From assembly GCF_900091625.1 (NCBI RefSeq), contig NZ_FMIC01000002.1, forward strand, positions 3,596,001 through 3,660,000: a stretch of 64,000 nucleotides of DNA, in the 5' to 3' direction. Position numbers and translations under genes: made by a program. The notes under the pieces were generated by a model. It was not told the origin of the DNA and did no database searches. It saw only the letters and a program-made list of their open reading frames with translations. This DNA comes from Micromonospora peucetia. GTDB taxonomy: Bacteria > Actinomycetota > Actinomycetes > Mycobacteriales > Micromonosporaceae. Shown piece after piece: positions 7,802-16,054 of the stretch (the stretch's first letter is position 1; every line of letters begins with the position of its first letter).

Positions 7802-9192
7802 GCACCGACACGATCGAGGCCACCGACGCCGCGCCGCCCACCAGCCCCGACAGCGCACCGGAGCCCGCCGCCGATGGCGCAGACCGACACGATGACCTGC
7901 CGGTAGCTGAGGCGGACGAACCAACCGCGGAATCGAGCTCCGACGACGGCGAGACCGGGCCGGACGACGCTGACGGCCCGGTCGGGTTTCCTGGTGGCGC
8001 GATCCTGATCAGCGCCGGTGACGTCCTGGCCGTGGGTGGTGGGGCGGTGTTGGCCGGTGCTGGCGGGGTGGGTGCGCTGCTGCTGGCCGCTGCCGCGACC
8101 GCTGCCGCCGGGCTCGCGCTGACCGAGCGGAAGAACAAGCGCAAGCGTGACGCTGCCGCCGGTCGTACCGGTCAGGTCGCCCGACCATCCCGCCGGGCCG
8201 CCGCCGCTGGCGGTATGCCCGGCGGGGGTGGTCGGGGCCGGGGCAAGCCCGGCGGTGCGAAGGGCATCCCCGGTAGCGGGCTGTTCGGCCGGAGCAAGCC
8301 CGGCGGCAAGAACGGCGGTGCGGGCAAGCCCGCCGCTGGTGGCCCGTCCGGACGGAGCAAACCCAGCAAAGGCAGGGGTTCCGCCGGCACGCCCGGCGGG
8401 CTGTCTGGCCGGGGCAAGCCCGCTGGGTCGAAGGGCTCGCCGGGTGGCCTGTTCGGTCGCGGTAAACCCGCTGGGTCGAAGGGCTCGCCGGGTGGCCTGT
8501 TCGGTCGCGGTAAACCCGCCGGGTCGAAGGGCTCCCCTGGTGGTGGGCTGTTCGGCCGGAGCAAGCCCGGCAAGGGCCGCAAGCCGCACGTGATCAGTGA
8601 CCCCGGGTTGCGGCCCCGCACGGGCGCCACACCTCGGGGCAAGGCCATCGGGCCGAAGGCGACGCCGAAGCCGATCGCTGGCCCGGATGAGGCTGCGCGT
8701 AAGGCCGAGGAAGCCCGCAAAGCCAACGAGACCAAGCCCACGACCGACAAGACCAGCAAGGCCACGACCGACGAGAACGGCAACCCCACGAACGGCAACG
8801 ACAGCAGCCCGGCTGATGTGGCCGCTCTGCTGGCACTCATCTCAGGAGGTACGCAGATGGGTCAGTTCCCTCTCCCCGGAGCGGCGTCGGAGTTCCGATC
8901 GGCCGCGAGCAGGTACACCCCCGATGACATGTACGAGTTCGGCGCGCACCTGGCGCAGATGCCCGCCGCGATGCTCGACATCGCCGAAGGGCTCAAGGCC
9001 ATGGCGTTGCGCACGCACGCCGAGCGGCCGGTAGACCCCCGCGTCGTGGAAGCCCTCGCCGCCCTCTACCAGGTGCAGCGCGCCACGATCGCCGCCGCCG
9101 AAACCATCGCCCCGGTGTTCCGCAAGGTCCACGAACGTGACCTCGCCCGCAAGGAAGCCCCGCGCACCAACGAGCAGGAGTGGAACGTCTGA
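7798..9192 (+). CDS. Gly/Lys-rich repeat protein of the tra operon
   Basis: A 464-residue protein with an acidic N-terminus (about 1-70), one hydrophobic segment near 75-105 (Gly/Ala-rich), then a basic low-complexity region of repeated Gly-Lys-Pro-Gly units at about 130-270, and a C-terminal soluble part with a regular helical look (DDMYEFGAHLAQMPAAML, then VVEALAALYQVQRATIAAAE). The C-terminal part resembles small AICE proteins that precede the FtsK-like gene. GTG 7798 overlaps the previous stop, and its own stop overlaps the translocase ATG. The basic repeats could bind DNA; that is inference. Confidence 0.68.
   Translation: MSTDTIEATDAAPPTSPDSAPEPAADGADRHDDLPVAEADEPTAESSSDDGETGPDDADGPVGFPGGAILISAGDVLAVGGGAVLAGAGGVGALLLAAAATAAAGLALTERKNKRKRDAAAGRTGQVARPSRRAAAAGGMPGGGGRGRGKPGGAKGIPGSGLFGRSKPGGKNGGAGKPAAGGPSGRSKPSKGRGSAGTPGGLSGRGKPAGSKGSPGGLFGRGKPAGSKGSPGGLFGRGKPAGSKGSPGGGLFGRSKPGKGRKPHVISDPGLRPRTGATPRGKAIGPKATPKPIAGPDEAARKAEEARKANETKPTTDKTSKATTDENGNPTNGNDSSPADVAALLALISGGTQMGQFPLPGAASEFRSAASRYTPDDMYEFGAHLAQMPAAMLDIAEGLKAMALRTHAERPVDPRVVEALAALYQVQRATIAAAETIAPVFRKVHERDLARKEAPRTNEQEWNV
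8404..8560 (+). repeat. 48-bp tandem repeats encoding KPAGSKGSPGGLFGRG
   Basis: Three near-identical 48-bp units in tandem inside the Gly/Lys-rich gene encode the 16-residue unit KPAGSKGSPGGLFGRG; the first two are almost identical at the DNA level and the third ends with a variant. More divergent GKPGG-type units lie on both sides (about 8230-8580). The near identity suggests recent slippage expansion, so copy number may vary between strains. Confidence 0.85.
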
Positions 9193-11378
9193 TGACCCTC
9201 ACCAACGACAACCCGATGGTGCCCCCGGCCAGCGTGCCGGGGGCCACCCCCACCCCCACCGCTCCCGCCCCTGCCAAGCCGGCCCGGGGGCGGGCGGGGA
9301 GCTGGGTTACCTACGCCCTGTCCACCTGGCACTGGCGGCACCCGCACCCCGCGTGGGGCACCCTCAACGCCGCCGGGGCAACCCTGGGCGCGGCCAGCAT
9401 CGCCGCCGCCGCTGGCGTGCCGGGTCCGTTCGCCGCGATCGGCGGCGCGCTCGGCGCGGCCGGCGCAGTCGCCGCCGGCATGGCCGAAGACCAGCCCGGC
9501 CACCGGCTGCTGTGGCGGGGCTGCTGCTGGATGATGCCCGGGACCTGGGCGACCACCGCCCTCATGACCGACGCCATCTGGTCCGGATGGGCACTCGGCA
9601 CCCTCGCCGCCGGCACCGCCGGCTTCGCCACCGCCGCCACCGCGATCGGCCGATCCCGCCGCCGCCGGGCCGCCGCCGCACAGGATCGAGCGGCCGTGCT
9701 CGACGCTGCCGCCCGCCGCGACCGGCTCGCGGCCTTGTGGGAGGCGCGCATCGCGCGGGTCACCGACGTGAAGGTGCGGGTGCGCAACGTGCAGGGGTGG
9801 GCGACCCGGACCGGGTTCACCCTCGATGCCGACCTCCCGCCGGGTGGGGCGACGTGGCGAGACATCGCCCGCCGCACCGAAGGGCTCGCCGCCGACGCCC
9901 GGCTTCCGCACGGCTGTGAGGTCACCGTCGAACCGGGCGACAGCCGGGGCGCGGTGCTGCTGCACGTCTCCACCGTCAACGCTCTCTCCCAGGATCACTA
10001 CCTGGACGACTACAGCCCCCTGTCGATCAACAACCCCCTCGCGATCGGGCCGCTGCGCAACGGCGAGCAGGCCGTCATCAACCTGCGCTACGCGTGCGGG
10101 GTGCTGGTCGGTCAGACCGACAGCGGGAAGACCAACCAGTTGCAGACCATCAACACCCAACTCGTGCGGTGCGTCGACACCCTCGTGTGGCAAATCGACC
10201 TGGCCGGTGGTGGTCTGTCCCGACCGTGGGTCACCCCCTACGCCGAAGGCCGCGCCCCGCGCCCGGCCGTCGACTGGGTCGCTACGAACATCGCGGAAGC
10301 GGAGATCATGGTTCGCGCCGCGATCGAGATCATCAACGGACGGAAGCCCGCATACCAGCAGCGGATGCGGGCAGCGAACGACGACAAGATCCCGGTCGGC
10401 CCGGACCTGCCCGAGATCGTGATCGTGGTAGACGAGATCAAGACCGTGCCGCCGCACATCGTGAACATGCTCGCCCAGATCAGCGACACCGGCCGCGCCG
10501 CCGGAGTCCGCACCCTCTGCTGCGCCCTACGCGCCACCGACGACTACCTGCCCATCGCGATCAAGGAGCAGGCCCGGATCCGAATCGGGATGCGGGTCAC
10601 CGACGACAAGGAACTCAACTACCTGTTCGGCTGGAAGTACAACATCGACGCCGAAGCCGCCCCCTACCAAGGCACCGGCTTCCTACTCGCCGGCACCCCC
10701 GGCGAGGCCGCGCCGATGCCGTTCAAGGGCTACCGCACCGACCCGAACCGCATCGACTCCGCCGCCGTCGCGGTCGCACCCTGGCGACCCGACCTCGACG
10801 CCACCTCCGCGCAGTTGGCCGGACAGGTCGCGCTCAAGGGAACCCGCGCCTACGCCGACCGGTGGACACGCACCATGCCCACCCTGTTCACCGACCCAAT
10901 CACCATCACCCGCCCGACCCAGCCGACGCCGACCGCGACGCCGCCCAACGCCACCCCGACCAACGGTGGCGCTGGTGACGACATCAGCCACCTGTTCGAC
11001 CCGATCCCCGGAGACACCCTCGACGCCGCCCTCGACCGCTTCCGCACCATCGCGGCCCGCAACGTCACCGAACTCGGCATCGACATGACCACCGCCCTCC
11101 ACCACCTCAACCCCGTACCGGAGTTGCTGACCCGCGCCCTCGACGCCACCGAGACCAACGGCGGGCGCATCCACACCGGCGACCTGGCCGCCCGCCTCGA
11201 CATGGACCCCGCCACCCTCGGCACCGAACTCAACCGGCTGTTGCGCGACGTCGGCGTCGAGCGGCACAACGCCACCGGCAGCGTCCGCATCGGCGAGGCG
11301 GTCAAGCCGGGATACCACTCCGCAACTCTGCGTGAGGCCATCGACGCCTACCGGACCGGTGGCCAGCGCGCCGCCTGA
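9192..11378 (+). CDS. FtsK/SpoIIIE-type DNA translocase (TraB/TraSA-like)
   Basis: A 728-residue protein, typical of the single-protein conjugation pump of actinomycete elements that moves double-stranded DNA between hyphae. Two or more membrane spans lie in residues 30-160. The motor has Walker A GQTDSGKT (Lys 313) and Walker B VIVVDEIKT (Asp 414, Glu 415), followed by the ISDTGRAAGVRTLCCALRAT motif typical of FtsK-family sensors. The last 120 residues hold a winged-helix-like segment (TGDLAARLDMDPATLGTELN), as in the DNA-recognition domain of TraB proteins. The ATG at 9192 overlaps the upstream stop and has AGGAG upstream. The repeats just downstream are its candidate recognition sites. Confidence 0.92.
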   Translation: MTLTNDNPMVPPASVPGATPTPTAPAPAKPARGRAGSWVTYALSTWHWRHPHPAWGTLNAAGATLGAASIAAAAGVPGPFAAIGGALGAAGAVAAGMAEDQPGHRLLWRGCCWMMPGTWATTALMTDAIWSGWALGTLAAGTAGFATAATAIGRSRRRRAAAAQDRAAVLDAAARRDRLAALWEARIARVTDVKVRVRNVQGWATRTGFTLDADLPPGGATWRDIARRTEGLAADARLPHGCEVTVEPGDSRGAVLLHVSTVNALSQDHYLDDYSPLSINNPLAIGPLRNGEQAVINLRYACGVLVGQTDSGKTNQLQTINTQLVRCVDTLVWQIDLAGGGLSRPWVTPYAEGRAPRPAVDWVATNIAEAEIMVRAAIEIINGRKPAYQQRMRAANDDKIPVGPDLPEIVIVVDEIKTVPPHIVNMLAQISDTGRAAGVRTLCCALRATDDYLPIAIKEQARIRIGMRVTDDKELNYLFGWKYNIDAEAAPYQGTGFLLAGTPGEAAPMPFKGYRTDPNRIDSAAVAVAPWRPDLDATSAQLAGQVALKGTRAYADRWTRTMPTLFTDPITITRPTQPTPTATPPNATPTNGGAGDDISHLFDPIPGDTLDAALDRFRTIAARNVTELGIDMTTALHHLNPVPELLTRALDATETNGGRIHTGDLAARLDMDPATLGTELNRLLRDVGVERHNATGSVRIGEAVKPGYHSATLREAIDAYRTGGQRAA

Positions 11379-11394
11379 CCCCACACAAACCGGC

Positions 11395-11498
11395 GTGTGG
11401 GTCACACACGAACGCCTCACACAACCGTGTGACCCACACGCCCCGTCCCACCCCTGTGCCACGCACTGACCTGCCCGTGAAGGCGTGTGACCCACACA
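11395..11498. repeat. GTGTGACCCACAC repeats, candidate transfer locus
   Basis: The 13-mer GTGTGACCCACAC occurs at 11427-11439 and 11485-11497, and its reverse complement GTGTGGGTCACAC at 11395-11407. The flanks are rich in further CACACG and TGACACGCC words up to 11585. The stretch 11379-11729 holds no gene; it lies directly after the FtsK-like gene, where the cis-acting transfer locus with short TraB-recognition repeats is found in several Streptomyces plasmids. Confidence 0.55.
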
Positions 11499-11506
11499 CC
11501 ACAACA

Positions 11507-11543
11507 GGGGGGTCCCGGCCCGAAAACCGGCCCAGCACCCCCC
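11507..11543 (+). terminator. GC-rich hairpin downstream of the translocase gene
   Basis: GGGGGGT at 11507-11513 pairs with ACCCCCC at 11537-11543, with an inner GGCC/GGCC stem (11517-11520 with 11529-11532) and an A-rich loop. It lies 128 bases after the translocase stop and before the primase gene. Probably terminates the tra operon; an origin-related structure cannot be excluded. Confidence 0.5.
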
Positions 11544-11729
11544 TTCCCTCACACGCCTGACACGCCTGACACACACCCACACGCCGGAGCACCCCCGGCG
11601 CGATCCCGCACACCCACACACGACTACCCGAAGTAATCAACGGCGCGCTTCGCGCACTCACCCCCGAGTGGCCAGCACCCGCCCCGGCACCGGCCAGCCC
11701 GCCACACCAGGAAGGAGGGACACCGGCCG

Positions 11730-12806
11730 ATGAACCTGCTCGACACCCGATGCGGGCACTGGATCGGCGGGGCCCGGCGCTACTGCCACAGCCCGAACGG
11801 TGTCCGCCCCTACCTGCAAGGCCCCCGCTGCCCCGACCACACCCCCGCCGCGCTCGCCGGCCGACCCGAAGCCCCGTCCACGCCCATCCACACACCCGAG
11901 AGGAGCGCCATGCCCGACACGTCTGCGCTGGTCATCCCCGCCCTGACCTACGCCGGTCGCGGGTGGCCGGTATTCATGCTCGCTCGATCGAAGAGGCCCG
12001 TAGCCAACTGCCCCGACTGCCCCACCGATGCCGCCGGCCACGACCGGGAAGCATGCCCGTGCCTGACCTGTCACGGCTTCTACGCCGCAAGCACCGACCC
12101 CGACCGGGTAACCGCGATCGTGACCACCGTCCCCACCGGACAACTCGCCCTGCGTACCGGTGCTCCGTCCGGCACAGTCGTGATCGACGTCGACCCGGCC
12201 CACGGCGGCCGAGACACCATGAACGCACTCATCGCCGATGGCCTGCTGCCACCCACCGCGTACGTAGTAACCGGGTCCGGTGGCCTACACCTGTACTACC
12301 GGCATCCCGGACAGCCCATCTCATGTAGCCAGGGCAAGCCCGGTCAAGGGCTTGGCCCCGGTGTCGACGTCAAGGCCGATGGCGGATACGTGGTGCTGCC
12401 CCCGAGCGTGCACCCACGCACGGGCCGCCCGTACCGGTGGGCGCCGAACAGGGACATGCAGGAGATGCCCCCCGCGCTGGTCACCGCCTGCCAGCCCGTC
12501 ACGCCCGCACCGCCGCCGACCCTGCCGCACTCTCCGACCACCATCCGCGCGGCGGGGGGCATCTCCTGCCCTGACCGGCTTCTGGCCGCACACCTCGACG
12601 CCGTGGCCTCCGCCACCGAGGGCGCTCGCCGCACCACCCTCTACGGCGCAGCCCGGGGCGTAGCCCGGATGGTCAAGGTCGACGCGATCAGCCGCGACGA
12701 CGCAATAGCCGCCCTCACCGACGCCGGTCGACAGGCAGAGCAGACCGACCGAGACATTCGCGCCGCCATCCGTGGTGGCTTCCGCGCCGAAGGACTCGCC
12801 GCATGA
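11730..12806 (+). CDS. Bifunctional primase/polymerase (prim-pol), AICE replication
   Basis: A 358-residue protein. Residues 60-280 form an archaeo-eukaryotic-type primase/polymerase: RSKRPVANC near the substrate site, the metal-binding pair VVIDVDP (Asp 153, Asp 155), GSGGLHLYYRHP with the catalytic His, and DVKADGGYVVLPPS. Such proteins prime and copy the excised element. The first 60 residues contain a Cys/His-rich zinc-like segment (CGHWIGG, YCHS, RCPDHTP). AAGGAGGG precedes ATG 11730, but GAGAGGAG also precedes the in-frame ATG at 11910, so two forms, with and without the zinc-like extension, are possible. The stop overlaps the helicase-like gene. Confidence 0.88.
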   Translation: MNLLDTRCGHWIGGARRYCHSPNGVRPYLQGPRCPDHTPAALAGRPEAPSTPIHTPERSAMPDTSALVIPALTYAGRGWPVFMLARSKRPVANCPDCPTDAAGHDREACPCLTCHGFYAASTDPDRVTAIVTTVPTGQLALRTGAPSGTVVIDVDPAHGGRDTMNALIADGLLPPTAYVVTGSGGLHLYYRHPGQPISCSQGKPGQGLGPGVDVKADGGYVVLPPSVHPRTGRPYRWAPNRDMQEMPPALVTACQPVTPAPPPTLPHSPTTIRAAGGISCPDRLLAAHLDAVASATEGARRTTLYGAARGVARMVKVDAISRDDAIAALTDAGRQAEQTDRDIRAAIRGGFRAEGLAA

Positions 12807-14032
12807 ACCCACCAACCAGCACCGATCAGCCCGTAGACGGCGCGGCGATCCTCGACCAGTTGCACGCCTGCCTCACCAAGTACGTCATCCTCCCCAGCCC
12901 CGAAGCCGTCGACGCGGTGGCGTTGTGGATCGCCGCGACCCACGCCCAAACCGCATGGGCACACGCCCCCCGACTGGTCATCCGCGCACCGGAAAAGCGG
13001 TGCGGCAAGTCGCGGCTGCTCGACGTGGTGGAGGGCTGCTGCCACGACCCGCTAATCACGGTCAACGCCTCACCCGCCGCCGTCTACCGAGCCATCGGCA
13101 CCGGCCAACCGCCAACCCTGCTCGTAGACGAAGCCGACACCCTGTTCGGCGGGAAGAACGCCGACGCCAACGAAGACCTACGCGGCCTGCTCAACGCCGG
13201 CCACCAACGCAACCGCCCCGCGATCCGCTGGGACAACAACACGCAAAGCTTGGAAAAGATCCCCACCTTCGCCATGGCCGCCCTCGCCGGCATCGGCGCG
13301 ATGCCCGACACCATCGAAGACCGCGCCGTCGTCATCCGCATGCGCCGCCGCGCCCCCGGCGAAACCGTCGCCCCCTACCGGCACCGCCGCGACGGCCCCG
13401 CCCTACGCGCCGTCGCCCAGCAACTGGCCGGATGGCTACGCGCCAACCTCACCGCACTCGAAGCCGCGGAACCGCCCATGCCCGTAGAGGACCGGGCCGC
13501 CGACACCTGGGAACCCCTCGTTGCCGTCGCCGACCTCGCCGGGGGCACCTGGCCCCAGCGTGCTCGACACGCCGTCACCACCCTCACCGCCGGAGCCGAG
13601 GAAGCCGGCAACGTTTCCCAGCGAGTACGGCTGCTCGCCGACATCCGCACCGCCTTCACCACCCTCGGCAGCCCAACCGCCGCGCCCACCTCAGACCTAC
13701 TCACGGCGCTCAACGGAGACCCCGAAGCACCCTGGGCCGACAGCGGCCCCCACGGACTCACCGGCAAGAAACTCGGCGACCTGCTCCGCGACTTCGAGAT
13801 CCGCTCCGACACGATCCGCTTCCCTGTAGGCCAGGCCAAGGGCTACACCCGAGACGCCTTCACCGACGCCTGGCAGCGCTACTGCCCCGCACCCGAAACC
13901 CCTTCCACCGGGTTATCCGTCCCATCCGTACCAACCTCGTTTCCGCAGGTCATCCCCGGTACGGATAACCCCCCTGGTACGGATCGATCCGTACCACGAC
14001 ACACCCTCACCGCCGCCCCTGGTACGCATTAA
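12803..14032 (+). CDS. DUF3631 helicase-like ATPase
   Basis: A 409-residue protein with a P-loop variant RAPEKRCGKSRLL (Gly 68, Lys 69, Ser 70) and Walker B TLLVDEADTLF (Asp 109, Glu 110), followed by the arginine-rich IEDRAVVIRMRRR sensor region. DUF3631 proteins accompany prim-pol in AICEs and phages and are thought to act as replicative helicases. Its start overlaps the prim-pol stop, so both are made together as a replication module. The last 40 residues are low-complexity because the coding sequence there contains several copies of the 9-bp iteron-like repeat. Confidence 0.85.
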   Translation: MNPPTSTDQPVDGAAILDQLHACLTKYVILPSPEAVDAVALWIAATHAQTAWAHAPRLVIRAPEKRCGKSRLLDVVEGCCHDPLITVNASPAAVYRAIGTGQPPTLLVDEADTLFGGKNADANEDLRGLLNAGHQRNRPAIRWDNNTQSLEKIPTFAMAALAGIGAMPDTIEDRAVVIRMRRRAPGETVAPYRHRRDGPALRAVAQQLAGWLRANLTALEAAEPPMPVEDRAADTWEPLVAVADLAGGTWPQRARHAVTTLTAGAEEAGNVSQRVRLLADIRTAFTTLGSPTAAPTSDLLTALNGDPEAPWADSGPHGLTGKKLGDLLRDFEIRSDTIRFPVGQAKGYTRDAFTDAWQRYCPAPETPSTGLSVPSVPTSFPQVIPGTDNPPGTDRSVPRHTLTAAPGTH

Positions 14033-14100
14033 TCCGTACCGCGATTCAATCCGTACCGCCCCTGACCAGGCAAAACGAGCTTGGTACGGATGGTACGGGT
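13924..14100. repeat. Cluster of nine ATCCGTACC/GGTACGGAT iteron-like repeats
   Basis: ATCCGTACC lies at 13924-13932, 13987-13995, 14032-14040 and 14049-14057. Its reverse complement GGTACGGAT lies at 13958-13966, 13976-13984 and 14083-14091, with one-mismatch copies at 14021-14029 and 14092-14100. Nine copies in 177 bases, in both orientations, run from the end of the DUF3631 gene into the following gap (14033-14301), which holds nothing else I can identify. This is the form and place expected for a replication origin of the element or an incompatibility-type control site. Confidence 0.8.
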
Positions 14101-14301
14101 AGCCCCTGGCGACCGAGCCGAGCCGGCACCCGCTCCTAGTCATGGCATGGCCTGTCCTCCGCCGGCTCTTGGTGCTGCATCGGCTGACGGTGTCACCAGG
14201 AGCCGCCGGAAGGACACGGAGACGTTGCGCTAGAAGCGGGGAACCGCGTATGGAAGTATTGGCGGGTCGCTGAAGCAGTGGACGAGCCGAGTGGGGGTGC
14301 G

Positions 14302-14871
14302 ATGCGCGATAGCGATATCCGTCTGGCGCTAACGGCTCGTCTCGCCACGAAGTACGAATCGCAGCCCGATACTCAGATCCGGCATGAATTGGGTCTCTGT
14401 GCTGGTCGAACCCGAGTCGATGTGGCTGTCATTAACGGTCACATATCGGGTTTTGAAATTAAAAGCGACCAGGACAAGTTGACCCGGCTAGAGGTCCAGG
14501 CCGAGTTGTATAGCCGGGTGCTGGATCGGGCCTCGTTAGTGACGACGGACCGATACTTGGACCAGGCTGCCGAAATGGTTCCCCCTTGGTGGGGGGTGTG
14601 GCTCGCTCTTCCTGGTAAGCGCGTGGTCCGGCTTCGGAATGTCCGCCGCGGCAGCCGTAATCCAAGTCCCAATCCATTTTCTGTGGCCCAATTGCTCTGG
14701 CGGGATGAAGCGATGGCTCTCCTGCGTGAGCGAGGCAATCACCGCGGCCTGTCCAAGGCGCCGAGATGGTTCGTCTGGGAACGCCTCGCCGAGACCCTAG
14801 AGCTGGGGGAGTTGCAGGCGGAGGTGCGGCGCGTGCTTAGGACGCGGGAGGACTGGCCAACTCGCCCATGA
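14302..14871 (+). CDS. sce7726-family protein
   Basis: A 189-residue protein starting MRDSDIRLALTARL, the N-terminus I associate with the sce7726 family. It carries a restriction-nuclease-like core: ELGLCAGRTRVDVAVINGHI then GFEIKSDQDKLTRL, that is D...E-x-K with the Asp in RVDVAV and Glu-Ile-Lys, followed by a QAELYSRVLDRASLVT helix. A PD-(D/E)XK nuclease role is therefore plausible. ATG 14302 is preferred over GTG 14278. The 3' end overlaps the convergent beta-family gene by 35 bases. Base composition differs from the AICE backbone, as expected of cargo. Confidence 0.75.
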   Translation: MRDSDIRLALTARLATKYESQPDTQIRHELGLCAGRTRVDVAVINGHISGFEIKSDQDKLTRLEVQAELYSRVLDRASLVTTDRYLDQAAEMVPPWWGVWLALPGKRVVRLRNVRRGSRNPSPNPFSVAQLLWRDEAMALLRERGNHRGLSKAPRWFVWERLAETLELGELQAEVRRVLRTREDWPTRP

Positions 14872-15868
14872 CATGCGTGAGGTGATGGGAGGTTCCCCAT
14901 GCTCGCCACTGTGTGGCGCCCCCTGGGCCAGGCTGACGTCTGGCGCACCGCGCGAGCTCGCTGTCGCCCCACGAGAAGTCTGAGCCCTCGGCTGGCCAAT
15001 GGCCGGATGCGACTAGGGCTTGGCACAGGTCGTAGAAGCTGTCGTTACCGCCGGTCTCGTAACGGGCCCAACGGTAGATCCACCAGTTGTCGCTCGCGGT
15101 GTACCTGAGGCTGGGCAGAGGACCGCGGGCCCCAGTTCCTGGCAGAGCTGGATGTGCGATGGCGTAGTCGCCAAAATCTGGGCTGCGGTCGGCTAGCCGT
15201 TTCCAGAGCTTCCAATCCCATCTCGTTAGAGGTGTCGCTTCGTTGCGAGGGAGAGTTGAGATGGCGGACGGCATGGCGCCAGATACCACCACGATGGATG
15301 CCCACCCCTGGCTGTCCAGCGAGTCGAGCACGTTCCTGACGGCCAGCTCCGCTCGGCTGACGTCTCTGTCGGATGAGACCTCGGCCATGTCCACTACCAA
15401 GTGGCAACGGTCGGTACTGATCTTGGCGATTGACAGAGCTCTAGATATACGAGGCGCGTCAGCGACCGGGTCGGGATCTGTGGTATCGCTGCCGAGGCGG
15501 ACAATAGCTGTTTCGTTGTGAAGGCGAGCCGCCTCACCGCATGCGGACAGATGTTCGTCTGAGTCGTGCAGGCGGATGACCGGCGCGATAGGAATTCCCC
15601 ACTGTGCCAGGTCGTTGGCGATCTCCCTGATCAGTGGTTGGCCATCATCGTTGACTCTGACGTACGTGGTGTCCACTCCGAGGACCAGGCCAGCTGGCGC
15701 CGCCTCTCGGATCTTGCGTACGAAGTTGAGACCCGCCTTGGTGGGACCATCACCCGAGGGGTTGACCTCGAACAGGGGATGTATGCGGCTGACGTCGTGG
15801 TCCCGGAGTTTTCCAAGCGCTTTGAACTCGCCTTCGCGAGCCTTGAGCACAGGCCAGTATCGAGCCAT
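14837..15868 (-). CDS. Beta-family protein (Pfam Beta_protein type)
   Basis: A 343-residue protein beginning MARYWPVLKAREGEFKAL, the typical start of the beta/sce7725 family, with the conserved IHPLFEV strand, a GLVLGVDTTYV segment, VVDMAEV in the middle, and the WWIYRWARYE and FYDLCQALV motifs near the C-terminus, as in the family. Its fold suggests a TIM-barrel-like repeat of strands and helices. Beta-type and sce7726-type genes recur as neighbours in accessory regions, so the two probably form a functional pair although here they are convergent. The molecular role is unknown. ATG 15868 is preferred to ATG 15892 because the family starts there. Confidence 0.78.
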   Translation of the reverse strand: MARYWPVLKAREGEFKALGKLRDHDVSRIHPLFEVNPSGDGPTKAGLNFVRKIREAAPAGLVLGVDTTYVRVNDDGQPLIREIANDLAQWGIPIAPVIRLHDSDEHLSACGEAARLHNETAIVRLGSDTTDPDPVADAPRISRALSIAKISTDRCHLVVDMAEVSSDRDVSRAELAVRNVLDSLDSQGWASIVVVSGAMPSAISTLPRNEATPLTRWDWKLWKRLADRSPDFGDYAIAHPALPGTGARGPLPSLRYTASDNWWIYRWARYETGGNDSFYDLCQALVASGHWPAEGSDFSWGDSELARCARRQPGPGGATQWRAWGTSHHLTHVMGELASPPAS

Positions 15869-16054
15869 AGCCGCCCCCTGTACGTTCCGCATGGTTGCGC
15901 CTTCGGCTACTTAAGGTATCGGAGGGAATTCAAGATGTAACGAGTTGACATTGGCCGGTAAGCCTGCTTCGAAGATTTGTGCAGAATGACTAATAAGGAT
16001 CTATTAAGTCGTTTGTGGCTTCTGCCCGTTGCTAACTTGTTCTATCGTTTCAGC

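Noticed and set aside
13924..14100. CRISPR-like array
   Set aside because: Repeats are only 9 bp, occur in both orientations and have irregular spacing; no cas genes are near.
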